This document shows, piece after piece, positions 5,707-15,066 of a DNA stretch of 39,599 nucleotides. Every line of letters begins with the position of its first letter. Within the stretch, counting starts at the first letter, position 1. The notes under the pieces were generated by a model. The model saw nothing but the letters and a program-made list of their open reading frames with translations. It made no database searches and was not told the DNA's origin. Source of the DNA: an uncultured Eubacteriales bacterium (GTDB lineage Bacteria; Bacillota; Clostridia; Oscillospirales; Oscillospiraceae); contig ONBX01000018.1 of NCBI GenBank assembly GCA_900316205.1, positions 1 to 39,599 on the forward strand, in the 5' to 3' direction. A program made the position numbers and the translations under genes.

Positions 5707-7155
5707 TTAATTGGCGATCCCGTGATGGGCGGTGGGACTGGTGAGATCCAGCGCCCGGAAGGTATAGCCGTTCTGACGGCCCCAGATGATGATCTGTTCC
5801 ACGGCGTCCACGCTGTAGTCCTTCACGTCGTGCTGGAGCACCACGGCCGTGCGCCGCTCGGCGCAGCCATTGGTGACATTGGCCACCACGCCCGCCTTGG
5901 AGCGGGTGCCGCCGGCGTCGCCGCTGTCCACATGCCAGTCATAATACTGATACCCCATACTGTTCATCATCCCGGTCAGGCGGCTCATGATGCCGGGGTT
6001 AAAGTTGCTGACGGTGTTGGAGCTGCCGCCGGGGAAGCGGAACATCTGGGTGTATTCGCCGGTCTGGCGGTAGATGACCTCCTGCATGGCGTAGAAGTCG
6101 TCCAGATAGGCCTGCTCGCTGGCATAGATCTTGTAGTAATCGTGGGAGGCCGTATGGACGGCGATGGTGTGCCCTTCCCGGTAGGCCCGGCCGATCATAT
6201 CCTCATACTGCGGATATTCCTGGGTGACAAAGAAGGTGGCCTTCACATCATAGGCGGCCAGCACATCCAGCAGGGCCTCGGTATAGGGGCCGGGACCGTC
6301 GTCAAAGGTCAGGTAAATGGTCTTTTCATCCGGCTGGATCACATCAGGCAGTTCCACCGGCACCACCTCCACGGTGCGCATGACGCTGATGGTCTCCTCG
6401 CCGTTGGAGAGGCTGTAGATGATTTGATATTCACCAAGGCGGTAGGGCGTGACGTTGCTCTCCACGGTGACCAGGTCCGACAGGTCCTTGCCCTTGCCGT
6501 CCACCGCGGTAAAGCCCGGGTCCTCAAAGTCCATGCGGGCGGTGATGGTCATGATCTCGTCGCCCAGCAGCTTCAGCTCCGGGGCGGAGGCGGTCGGCAG
6601 CTCCCGCTCCACCACGGTCTCGTTGCCGGCGCGGTCGCTGACGCGGTACTCGATCTTATCCTCCAGCTGCTCGAACTGGACCTGCGCGGTCAGGTCGCCG
6701 TCCACATCGTCCCAGGCCAGATAGCCCTCCTCCTCGTAGCCGCTGAACCAGTCCGGCTCATAGCCGTCCACCGTCTGCAGGGTGATCACCGGCGGGGTGA
6801 TATCCGCCACGTGGACGATTCGCTTGGCAGTATAGGTATTGAAAAGAAACTCGGTGGTATAGGTCAGCTCATAGGTGCCGATGCGCTTGGTGTTCACATA
6901 GCCGGAGCTCTCCACCGGGAGCAGAAGGGCGGGTCCGAAAATGCGCCCCGTGGTGACCGCGCTGCGGCCGGGGTCGATAAATTCCGCCCCGTAGGGTACG
7001 GTGATCTCACTGCTGTCCACCAGGCGAAACTGCACATGCCGCCCGTCCATGGTAAAAAGCACTGCCGCGGAAGCTATGATCAGCAGCAGGAAGAGCAGCA
7101 GTGTGGCCTTCCAGCCCCGTCCGGATTTCTTCTCTTTCTCTTTCTGACGCGCCAT
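5707..7155 (-). CDS. Membrane-anchored polysaccharide deacetylase (NodB/CE4) with Ig-like modules
   Basis: A cell-envelope carbohydrate esterase that probably removes acetyl groups from peptidoglycan or another surface glycan outside the membrane. The 482 residues have a basic cytosolic start, one transmembrane helix (about 17-35), two DUF5011-like Ig-fold modules (about 50-120 and 185-265), then a NodB domain (about 285-475). CE4 motifs are intact: TFDDGP (catalytic base and metal Asp), HTASHDY (metal His pair), RFPGG, DWHVDS and VVLQHDVKD. Start ATG 7155 has GAGGA about 9 bases upstream. Related enzymes lower lysozyme sensitivity; that role here is inference. Confidence 0.9.
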   Translation of the reverse strand: MARQKEKEKKSGRGWKATLLLFLLLIIASAAVLFTMDGRHVQFRLVDSSEITVPYGAEFIDPGRSAVTTGRIFGPALLLPVESSGYVNTKRIGTYELTYTTEFLFNTYTAKRIVHVADITPPVITLQTVDGYEPDWFSGYEEEGYLAWDDVDGDLTAQVQFEQLEDKIEYRVSDRAGNETVVERELPTASAPELKLLGDEIMTITARMDFEDPGFTAVDGKGKDLSDLVTVESNVTPYRLGEYQIIYSLSNGEETISVMRTVEVVPVELPDVIQPDEKTIYLTFDDGPGPYTEALLDVLAAYDVKATFFVTQEYPQYEDMIGRAYREGHTIAVHTASHDYYKIYASEQAYLDDFYAMQEVIYRQTGEYTQMFRFPGGSSNTVSNFNPGIMSRLTGMMNSMGYQYYDWHVDSGDAGGTRSKAGVVANVTNGCAERRTAVVLQHDVKDYSVDAVEQIIIWGRQNGYTFRALDLTSPTAHHGIAN

Positions 7156-7214
7156 TTCGGATCCTCGATTTCTTACCCGAGACGATGCTCGGGTTTTCGA
7201 CGTTATGTAACCCT

Positions 7215-7220
7215 ATTATA
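7215..7220 (-). promoter_or_regulatory. Possible -10 box of the deacetylase gene
   Basis: TATAAT on the minus strand at 7220-7215. The -35 region is weak (TTCCAT at 16 bases), so only the -10 element is convincing. Confidence 0.4.
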
Positions 7221-7345
7221 CACCTTTCTCCCCAAGATGGAAGTAAAATTTTCAGGAAATTCTTCCTCCTTCGGGATTCCGGTTCGCAGGGTCCCTTTGT
7301 TGGATCTTGAAGGCCGGTTTTTTCTGTCTATTGTTTGTCAATTCC

Positions 7346-7374
7346 TTGCAGGCAGGGGGAATCTGTGTTATATT
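7346..7374 (+). promoter_or_regulatory. glyQS promoter
   Basis: TTGCAG (7346-7351), 17 bases, TATATT (7369-7374). No T-box leader fits in the roughly 70 bases between the predicted start and the ATG. Confidence 0.55.
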
Positions 7375-7448
7375 GCTTTTTTGGGAGAAGAACTCCCTCT
7401 ATACTATTTCATCTCTGCGGCAGCCAGCCGCAGGAAAGGAACATAACT

Positions 7449-8831
7449 ATGAACAACACCGAAAAAACCATGGACAAAATCATCGCTCTGTGCAAAAACC
7501 GCGGCTTCATCTTCGCAGGCTCGGAGATCTACGGCGGCCTTGCCAACACCTGGGACTACGGTCCTCTGGGCGCGCGGCTCAAGAACAACGTGAAGGACGC
7601 CTGGCGCAAACGCTTCATCCAGGAGCGGCGCAACAGCTACGAGGTGGACGCGGACATCCTCATGAACCCCCGGGTCTGGGAGGCCAGCGGCCATGTGCAG
7701 AGCTTTTCCGATCCTCTGCTGGACTGCAAGGAGTGCAAAATGCGCTTCCGCGCGGACAACCTGATCGACGACTTTGACCCCAACGCCCACGCCGACGGGC
7801 TCACCAAGGAGCAGATGTTCCAGTACATCAAGGATCACCATATCCCCTGCCCCAACTGCGGCAAGCACAACTTCACCGACATCCGGGAGTTCAACCTGAT
7901 GTTCCAGACCTTCCGCGGCGTCACCAATGACGCCAAGAGCATCATCTACCTCCGTCCCGAGAACGCCCAGGGCGAGTATGTGAACTACCCCAACGTGCTG
8001 CGCTCCATGCGCACGAAGCTCCCCTTCTCCATCGGCCAGATCGGCAAGGCCTTCCGCAACGAGATCACCCCGGGCAACTTCACCTTCCGCACCATCGAAT
8101 TTGAGCAGATGGAGTTCCAGACCTTCTGCAAGCCCGGCGACGACCTGGATCTCTACGCCTACTTCAAGGAGTTCGGCAAGAAGTTCTTTATGGACCTGGG
8201 TCTGCCCGCGGAGAATCTGCGCTTCCACGACCATGAGAAGCTGGCCCACTACGCCAAGGCCGCCTGCGACATCGAGTTTCTGTTCCCCTCCCTGGGCTGG
8301 GGCGAGATCAACGGCACCCACGACCGCACCGACTTTGACCTGAGCCGTCACCAGGAGTACAGCGGCCAGAAGCTGGAGTACATCGACCCCTTCACCGCCG
8401 AGCGCTATATCCCCTACATCGTGGAGAGCACCTACGGTCTGGACCGCACCGTGCTGGCCCTGCTCTGCCAGGCTTACGACGAAGAGGTAGTGGATGCGGA
8501 GAAGAACGACGTGCGCGTGGTGCTGCACCTGAACCCCGCCATGGCCCCCATCAAGGCCGCCGTACTGCCCCTCTCCAAGAAGCTGGGCGAGAAGGCCCTG
8601 GAGATCCGGGACGAGCTGGCAAAGAGCTTCATGGTGGAGTATGACGAGACCGGTTCCATCGGCAAGCGCTATCGCCGGGCCGACGAGATCGGCACTCCCT
8701 TCTGCGTGACCTACGACTTCGACTCCGAGACCGACGGCTGCGTCACCATCCGCGAGCGGGACAGCATGGAGCAGGTCCGCATCCCCATCAGCGAGGTCAA
8801 GGACTACATCGCCTCCCGCGTGCAGTTTTAA
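7449..8831 (+). CDS. glyQS: Glycine--tRNA ligase, homodimeric type
   Basis: A class II aminoacyl-tRNA synthetase that charges tRNA-Gly with glycine in the cytosol. The 460 residues belong to the alpha2 (eukaryote/Gram-positive-like) form and not the alpha2beta2 form. Visible are FAGSEIYGGLANTWDYGPLG at the N-terminus, the zinc-binding pairs CKECKM and CPNCGKHN, the class II motif 2 region GQIGKAFRNEITPGNFTFRT, the glycine-site segment EFEQMEFQTFCKPG, motif 3 ESTYGLDRTVLALL, and a C-terminal anticodon-binding domain. Start ATG 7449 follows GGAAAGGA. It is probably transcribed from its own promoter; the downstream NAD-synthetase-like gene is separated by a repeat block. Confidence 0.96.
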   Translation: MNNTEKTMDKIIALCKNRGFIFAGSEIYGGLANTWDYGPLGARLKNNVKDAWRKRFIQERRNSYEVDADILMNPRVWEASGHVQSFSDPLLDCKECKMRFRADNLIDDFDPNAHADGLTKEQMFQYIKDHHIPCPNCGKHNFTDIREFNLMFQTFRGVTNDAKSIIYLRPENAQGEYVNYPNVLRSMRTKLPFSIGQIGKAFRNEITPGNFTFRTIEFEQMEFQTFCKPGDDLDLYAYFKEFGKKFFMDLGLPAENLRFHDHEKLAHYAKAACDIEFLFPSLGWGEINGTHDRTDFDLSRHQEYSGQKLEYIDPFTAERYIPYIVESTYGLDRTVLALLCQAYDEEVVDAEKNDVRVVLHLNPAMAPIKAAVLPLSKKLGEKALEIRDELAKSFMVEYDETGSIGKRYRRADEIGTPFCVTYDFDSETDGCVTIRERDSMEQVRIPISEVKDYIASRVQF

Positions 8832-8836
8832 CCTTT

Positions 8837-9030
8837 CATAGCTCCCCTGAGCAAGGGGAGCTGTCGAGCGCAGCGAGACTGAGGGCTTGTCACCCGTGAC
8901 ACCCCTTCGTCTCCTTCAGGGGCTTCTCCCTTCAGGCAAGGGGGCCAATACGGAAGAGGAGACCCCTCAGTCATCCGGCGGAGCGTTACACGCCGGATGA
9001 CAGCTCCCCTTAGGCAGGGGAGCCTATAAG
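8837..9030. repeat. Palindromic intergenic repeat block
   Basis: This gap holds several GC-rich palindromes: CTCCCC..GGGGAG stems near 8841-8863 and 9002-9023, and GTCATCCGGCG (8970-8980) with CGCCGGATGAC (8991-9001) around a 10-base loop. The last stem recurs at 33498-33528 with a different loop. No coding sequence is credible here. Confidence 0.7.
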
Positions 9031-9047
9031 GAAGAGGAGATTGTATT

Positions 9048-10943
9048 ATGAAAGACGGATTTATCAAGGTCGCGGCGGCAAGTCCCGTCATCAGGGTAGC
9101 CGACTGTGACTATAACGCGGAGCGTGTCATCGACTGCATCCGCGAGGCGGACAAACAGGGCGTGAAGCTTCTGGTCTTCCCCGAGCTCACCCTCACCGGT
9201 TTCAGCTGCCGGGATCTGTTCGGGCACCGGGTGATCCTGGACGGAGCGGAAAAGGCCCTGATCCGGGTGGTGGAGGCCACCGCCGGTACCGACACCCTGG
9301 TGTTCGTGGGCCTGCCCATGGCCATCGGCCCCCGTATCTACAGCGTGGCCGCCGCCATTTGGGACGGAGAGCTCATTGCTCTGGTACCCAGGCGCACCGC
9401 AAGCGACTCCTTCAACGGCGGCGACGGCGAGTACCACGAGATCGAGATGGAGAGCTTTGGCACCGTGCCCCTCTGCGGCGACGCTCTCTTCACTTGTGAC
9501 GCGCTGCCGGAGCTGAACGTGGCCGTGGACCTTGGAGACGGCATCCAGAGCATCTGGTCCGACACCACCCGCCACGCCCGGGCCGGCGCCCAGATTGTCT
9601 GCCAGATGGCCTCCTTCCCCGCCACCGTCACCAGCACCCGGGACGCCGAGCTTCTGGCGAAAGCCAGCTCCAAGCACCTGAACGCCGGCCTCGTCCTGGC
9701 CGCTCCCGGCAAGGGCGAGAGCAGCACCGATGAAGTCTACTCCGGCCTCTGCCTGGTGGCGGAAGCCGGAAAGGTCCTTGCCCAGGACGAGCAGATCGGC
9801 GCGGCACGGACGAGCCTCGCCGTCAGCGAGATCGATGTGCAGTTGCTCACCGACCTGCGGCGGGCCGCCGGCGAATTCGACATGGTGGACGAGGACTACA
9901 CCAGCTTCTCCTGGGGTGAAGACGCGGTGGAGACCTCCCTCACCCGCAAGTTCAACAAGCACCCCCATCTGCCGGAGGATCCCAGGGACCTGCCCGCCTA
10001 CTGCGAGCGGATGCTGGACATCCAGGTCTCCGGCCTTGTCAAGCGCATGGAATACGCCCATCTCACCCACTGCGTGGTGGGCATCTCCGGCGGCGTGGAT
10101 TCCACTCTGGCCGTGATGGTCTCCGCCATGGCGGTGAAGCGCATGGGACTGCCCGCCACCAACGTGGTGGCCTGCACCCTCCCCTGCTTCGGCACCTCCA
10201 GCCGCACCAAGTCCAACGCCATCGTGGTGGCCGAGCAGTGGGGCTGCGACGTGCGGGTCATCGACATCGGCAATAGCGTTTACCAGCACTTTGACGACAT
10301 CGGCCACGCCCATGACGACTACTCCGTAGCCTTTGAGAACGCCCAGGCGCGAGAGCGCACCCAGGTGCTGATGGACATTGCCAACAAGGTCAATGGCCTG
10401 GACGTGGGCACCGAGGATCTCAGCGAGTTCATCGACGGCTGGTGCACCTACAACGGGGACCACACCAGCATGTACGACGTGAACCTGGGCCTGACCAAAA
10501 CCCAGGTCCGTGCCAATGTGAGCTACATTGCCCAGACCACCGAGGACAAGGTGCTGAAGGCCGCCCTCTACGATGTGCTGGACTGCCCGGTGACCCCGGA
10601 GCTGCTGCCCATCCACGATGATCTCATCGAACAGAAGAGCGAGGATGCGGTGGGCTCCTATTCCCTACAGGACTTCTTCACCTATCACATCCTGCAGGAC
10701 GGCTTCGCGCCCAGCAAGGTCTTCCGGCTGGCCAAGGCGGCTTACGGCGACGAATTCACCGACGAGGAGCTGAAGCGCTGGCTCACCAGCTGGTGCAAGC
10801 GTCTCTTCTCCCAGCAGTTCAAGCGCAGCTGCCTGATGGACGGCCCCGCGGTGATGGCCTTCTCGGTCTCCCCCCGCATTGGCTGGCTCATCCCCTCCGA
10901 CGCGGAGGCGGCGCTCTTCCTGAAGGATCTGGAAAAGCTCTGA
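9048..10943 (+). CDS. nadE: NAD(+) synthetase-like protein with degenerate glutaminase domain
   Basis: The 631-residue, two-domain layout is that of glutamine-dependent NAD synthetase: an N-terminal nitrilase/glutaminase domain (about 1-285) and a C-terminal ATP-pyrophosphatase synthetase domain (about 320-625) with GISGGVDSTLA, ENAQARERTQVLMDIANK, TYNGDHTSMYDVN and QQFKRSCLMDGP. The glutaminase Glu is kept (FPELTLTG). The usual catalytic Lys segment VPKT reads VPRR, the YSEFYE stretch is missing, and the catalytic Cys motif ELCEDLW reads DLGDGIQ. In the synthetase half, usual VGTGDLSE is VGTEDLSE and SPRGDW is SPRIGW. It may use free ammonia, or be a divergent paralogue with another job. ATG 9048 follows GAGGAG. 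Confidence 0.85.
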   Translation: MKDGFIKVAAASPVIRVADCDYNAERVIDCIREADKQGVKLLVFPELTLTGFSCRDLFGHRVILDGAEKALIRVVEATAGTDTLVFVGLPMAIGPRIYSVAAAIWDGELIALVPRRTASDSFNGGDGEYHEIEMESFGTVPLCGDALFTCDALPELNVAVDLGDGIQSIWSDTTRHARAGAQIVCQMASFPATVTSTRDAELLAKASSKHLNAGLVLAAPGKGESSTDEVYSGLCLVAEAGKVLAQDEQIGAARTSLAVSEIDVQLLTDLRRAAGEFDMVDEDYTSFSWGEDAVETSLTRKFNKHPHLPEDPRDLPAYCERMLDIQVSGLVKRMEYAHLTHCVVGISGGVDSTLAVMVSAMAVKRMGLPATNVVACTLPCFGTSSRTKSNAIVVAEQWGCDVRVIDIGNSVYQHFDDIGHAHDDYSVAFENAQARERTQVLMDIANKVNGLDVGTEDLSEFIDGWCTYNGDHTSMYDVNLGLTKTQVRANVSYIAQTTEDKVLKAALYDVLDCPVTPELLPIHDDLIEQKSEDAVGSYSLQDFFTYHILQDGFAPSKVFRLAKAAYGDEFTDEELKRWLTSWCKRLFSQQFKRSCLMDGPAVMAFSVSPRIGWLIPSDAEAALFLKDLEKL

Positions 10944-10962
10944 TCGAAAGAAGACGAAGGAA

Positions 10963-11005
10963 AAGGATCCCGGATGCATTCGTTGTGAATGCATCCGGGA
11001 TCCTT
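10963..11005. terminator. Long perfect hairpin between convergent nadE-like and spoIIQ genes
   Basis: AAGGATCCCGGATGCATTC (10963-10981), loop GTTGT, GAATGCATCCGGGATCCTT (10987-11005): a 19-bp perfect stem. It sits where a bidirectional terminator is expected but lacks a proper T-tract on either strand. Confidence 0.6.
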
Positions 11006-11022
11006 ACTCTACGCTGCTTCCC

Positions 11023-11754
11023 TCATGCGGGCAGATATTCCAGCGGGTCCCGGTCCACGCCGTTGAGGCGCACCGCAAAATGCAGATGGCTCTCCTCGCT
11101 GACCTCGCTGAGAGCGCTGCTGCCCACAGTGCCGATGACAGAGCCTGCCTCAACCCAGTCCCCTGGGTTCACGGCGGGGTTTTCCTCCAGGTTGGCATAG
11201 ACCGTGGTGAAGCCGTCCTCGTGACTCACGACCACCACGGTGCCCAGCAGATCGTGGCGCAGCACGCTCTCCACCCGGCCGGCGTGGGCCGCGGTGACCG
11301 TCTCCCCCAGAGGCGCCAGGATGTCAATGCCCTGGTGGGTGCGCCAGTCGCCCAGAGTCTCGTCATAATGCAGCGTCTCCGGGTCGTGGAAGCGGGCCAC
11401 TTCCCCCTGCAGGGGCCAGGCGTAGGTCGGGTCCACGGTGGCAGGCGTCTCGTCAAATACCTCTTTGGCCTCCTCGGACGCTTCCGGCGTGGAAACGACG
11501 GGGGCCGTGTCCCCGTCCGTCTCCCGGAACACCGGCAGATCGTCCCGGCGGGGCGTGATGACCTGCTGCTCTTCCCGGAATTGGGCGGGGTCCGTGTTCA
11601 CCACCTCCACCGCCTTCTCCGTCAGGGGCTTGTCTCCCACCGCCAGCATCCAGGCCGAAGCGCCGATCACCGCGGCGCAGAGGACGAGCACGATGTAGAA
11701 GCCCTTTCCCATGAAAAATCTCTCCAGCCAGTCGGCGGAGCTTTTGCTGTTCAT
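11023..11754 (-). CDS. spoIIQ: SpoIIQ-type M23 peptidase (forespore engulfment/channel protein)
   Basis: SpoIIQ is made in the forespore, anchored in its membrane, and binds mother-cell SpoIIIAH across the intermembrane space. The 243 residues have a cytosolic start, one transmembrane helix (about 18-38), an acidic linker, and a C-terminal M23/LytM domain with HQGIDILAPLGETVTAAHAG and SHLHFAVRLNG. Both zinc-binding signatures (HxGxD-like and HxH) are intact, as in clostridial SpoIIQ and unlike B. subtilis. Start ATG 11754 is preceded by GGAGG at 8 bases. A sigma-F-type promoter upstream supports the SpoIIQ call over a generic M23 endopeptidase. Confidence 0.85.
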   Translation of the reverse strand: MNSKSSADWLERFFMGKGFYIVLVLCAAVIGASAWMLAVGDKPLTEKAVEVVNTDPAQFREEQQVITPRRDDLPVFRETDGDTAPVVSTPEASEEAKEVFDETPATVDPTYAWPLQGEVARFHDPETLHYDETLGDWRTHQGIDILAPLGETVTAAHAGRVESVLRHDLLGTVVVVSHEDGFTTVYANLEENPAVNPGDWVEAGSVIGTVGSSALSEVSEESHLHFAVRLNGVDRDPLEYLPA

Positions 11755-11790
11755 GCGTTCAACCTCCAAACAAAAATAGGTTTGCAAGCC

Positions 11791-11820
11791 TATTTTTGCC
11801 TGAAACGGGCAAATCTATAC
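11791..11820 (-). promoter_or_regulatory. Sigma-F-type promoter of spoIIQ
   Basis: On the minus strand GTATA (11820-11816), 15 bases, GGCAAAAATA (11800-11791). This matches the Bacillus sigma-F consensus (GYWTA, 15 bases, GGNRANANTW) at every defined position. An inverted copy of part of the -10 box (CAAAAATAGG, 11771-11780) lies just downstream. Confidence 0.7.
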
Positions 11821-11883
11821 AGCACAACGAAAAAGAAGCTTTCTCCCATGCAGGACACAAGAAGAACGGAAAGCTTTGACTGG

Positions 11884-12028
11884 AATTCAAATCGTTTTTG
11901 AGGCTGCTATGCCGCCTCAAAAACACCAAGTTTTGCGAGGCCTCGCGTCGACCAAACACGGCGTGTTACGCTCCGCCGCGTGCGATAAACGCGTGTTCTT
12001 GCCTGCGAAATCAACATTTCGCAGGCAG
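11884..12028. repeat. Structured intergenic element, copy A
   Basis: Read on the plus strand: hairpin GTTTTTGAGGC (11894-11904) / GCCTCAAAAAC (11914-11924) with 9-base loop TGCTATGCC; GCGAGGCCTCGC (11935-11946); CGACCAAA; CGGCG (11959-11963) / CGCCG (11974-11978); GCGATAAACGCG; and a final 12-bp hairpin 12000-12011 / 12016-12027. The same order of parts, with changed but still complementary stems, occurs at 36291-36441. It may be an RNA or a non-coding repeat; the direction of function is unknown. This accounts for most of the gap between spoIIQ and eno. Confidence 0.75.
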
Positions 12029-12031
12029 CGA

Positions 12032-12063
12032 AAAAAAGAACCTCCCGCAGGAGGTTCTTTTTT
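12032..12063 (-). terminator. Enolase terminator
   Basis: AAAAAAGAACCTCC (12032-12045), loop CGCA, GGAGGTTCTTTTTT (12050-12063). Symmetric; on the minus strand it ends in a T-run, 18 bases after the eno stop. Confidence 0.88.
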
Positions 12064-12080
12064 GTGCGATTGACGCCTGC

Positions 12081-13430
<1,350 letters not shown>

Positions 13431-13535
13431 CTATCCCCTGCAAAAAGGGAAGAGGCTCCCGCTAAAAACTTGACAAAAACCGGGGATTTTGTGGAAAATG
13501 ACCAGTCTCTTTTTTGCTTTTCTGCCGGACAGAAC

Positions 13536-13562
13536 GATCCCGGACCAGTGCGGTCCGGGATC
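13536..13562 (-). terminator. Hairpin after the LCP gene
   Basis: GATCCCGGACC (13536-13546), loop AGTGC, GGTCCGGGATC (13552-13562). An 11-bp GC-rich stem 12 bases past the stop; the T-tract on the minus strand is poor. Confidence 0.6.
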
Positions 13563-13573
13563 CTGTTTATCTG

Positions 13574-14881
13574 CTACGGGTTTACCACAATAATGGTGGG
13601 TCCGCCCTCCTCCGGCGGCTCCGGATCCGTGCCGGGATCCGGTTCCGGGCTCGGGTCCGTGGTCTCACCGCCGCCCTCGTCGCCGTGAGTTGGAGATGGC
13701 GTCGGCTCCTCCGTCGGCTCCGGGCTGGGGGAGGGGCTGGGCGAAGGGGACGGAGAGGGCGAGGGGCTGGGAGCGGGCTTGTAGTAATCCGGGTCCTGGA
13801 GGCTTCCGGTGCAGCCCACGCCATCGCCTTTGAGATAGACGATGTCCACATTCCGCCAGCGGATGGGCGTGTCATAGGGGTTAAAATACTCATTGATCAG
13901 CTCCAGCCAGGGGTCCACCTGGAGGAGAACATAGCTGCGCCCGGCAAAGGTGGCCACGTCCACAGGCGCCGTGTGGAAGCGGATATCCTCTTCCTTGCAG
14001 GCCATATACTGCCGCAGGAGGAAAGCCATGTTGGCAGCGCTCAGGTCGGTGTCCATCTTCTCCGAAAGCAGCTTGATCAGCTCCCGGGCCTTGGGCACAT
14101 TCCCCAGGGACAGGAACTGGGCGGAGCAGGCGCTCAAAAACTGCTGCTGCATTTCGATCCGGCCCAGGTCGCCGGTGATATAGTCGCTGCGGAAGCGGCA
14201 CAGGCCCATGGACTGGAAGCCGTCCAGCAGCTGATAGCCCGGCTGCAGATGGATATTCTCATCGTCATAGTCCATTTGGATGGGCACGTCAAACCAGATG
14301 CCGCCGATCAGGTCGATGGCGTCCACAAAGTCCTGCAAATCGATCACCGCAACACTGTCCGGCTGAAAGCCCGTGAGGCGGCTGATCTGCCATTTGAGGG
14401 CGCCGATGCCGTCTCCCCCGCCGTTCTTGGTGCCCCAGTAGACGGCGTTGACCCGCCGGGTGTCCCAGGGAGAATTGATCAGGGTATCCCGGGGAATGTT
14501 GACAAAGTCCATCTGATGCCGGATCGTATCCATCTTGCAGAGAATGATGGTATCGGTATTGCCGTTGCCGTTGTCATTGCCCACCAGCAAAATGGTATAG
14601 ATCCCGTCCTGCCGGCTGGTTTCGATGGCCTCCCCCTCCGGCAGCGGCTCCATGGTGGGCGTGGGGGCCGGCGTCTGGCTGGGCTCTGCCGCGGCCCGCG
14701 GGCTCTCTGTGGGGGGAGCGGGGCTCTCTGCCGCTTCGTTCAGGTTCTGCAGCGCGGCGGCGCTCAGCTCCGGGGGCTTTTCCCAGATCCGATAGACCCC
14801 ATAGGCCGCCAGCGACAAGGCAGCCGCTGTTGCCAGGACGATCACCGCAATGCGCAGGAGTTTCTTTTGCATTTCATTCAT
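13574..14881 (-). CDS. LytR-CpsA-Psr (LCP) family cell-wall glycopolymer ligase
   Basis: LCP enzymes act on the outer membrane face and transfer teichoic acid or capsular glycopolymers from lipid carriers to peptidoglycan. The 435 residues have one transmembrane helix (about 9-29), a Pro/Ala-rich linker, and an LCP domain (about 95-330) with LLVGNDNGNGNTDTIIL, VNIPRDTLI and a GLCRFRSDY-type arginine segment. The C-terminus is an unusual tail of Ser-Pro repeats (13722-13773) followed by acidic and Gly/Pro-rich residues ending GGPTIIVVNP. Start at ATG 14881 (GGAAAGG about 7 bases upstream); ATG 14872 and 14908 are alternatives. Own promoter. The capsule-control genes are 7 kb away. Confidence 0.88.
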   Translation of the reverse strand: MNEMQKKLLRIAVIVLATAAALSLAAYGVYRIWEKPPELSAAALQNLNEAAESPAPPTESPRAAAEPSQTPAPTPTMEPLPEGEAIETSRQDGIYTILLVGNDNGNGNTDTIILCKMDTIRHQMDFVNIPRDTLINSPWDTRRVNAVYWGTKNGGGDGIGALKWQISRLTGFQPDSVAVIDLQDFVDAIDLIGGIWFDVPIQMDYDDENIHLQPGYQLLDGFQSMGLCRFRSDYITGDLGRIEMQQQFLSACSAQFLSLGNVPKARELIKLLSEKMDTDLSAANMAFLLRQYMACKEEDIRFHTAPVDVATFAGRSYVLLQVDPWLELINEYFNPYDTPIRWRNVDIVYLKGDGVGCTGSLQDPDYYKPAPSPSPSPSPSPSPSPSPEPTEEPTPSPTHGDEGGGETTDPSPEPDPGTDPEPPEEGGPTIIVVNP

Positions 14882-14923
14882 GTTGATGCCTTTCCGATTT
14901 CTTCGCATGTTGTCGACAGCCAG

Positions 14924-14952
14924 ATTATACCTTTGTTTCTCCGCTGTCGCAA
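14924..14952 (-). promoter_or_regulatory. LCP gene promoter
   Basis: On the minus strand TTGCGA (14952-14947), 17 bases, TATAAT (14929-14924), 42 bases before the ATG. Confidence 0.65.
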
Positions 14953-14990
14953 GGCCCTTCCGGTGAGAATTTGATGTTGGGCGCTTTTTC

Positions 14991-15034
14991 CTGAAATCTG
15001 ATAGAAATCCGGGAAGCTTTCTATCAGTTTTCAG
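14991..15034. other. Long inverted repeat upstream of the LCP promoter
   Basis: A 17-base arm at 14991-15007 pairs with 15018-15034 at 16 of 17 positions (core CTGATAGAAA / TTTCTATCAG). It lies between the upstream operon terminator and the LCP promoter, about 40 bases upstream of the -35. It could be an operator or a second terminator stem. Confidence 0.45.
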
Positions 15035-15066
15035 CAGTAGTATCTGCCCGGATGGGAAAATTATGC

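Noticed and set aside
7375-7448. T-box leader for glyQS
   Set aside because: The space between predicted transcription start and ATG is about 70 bases, without a T-box sequence or terminator hairpin.
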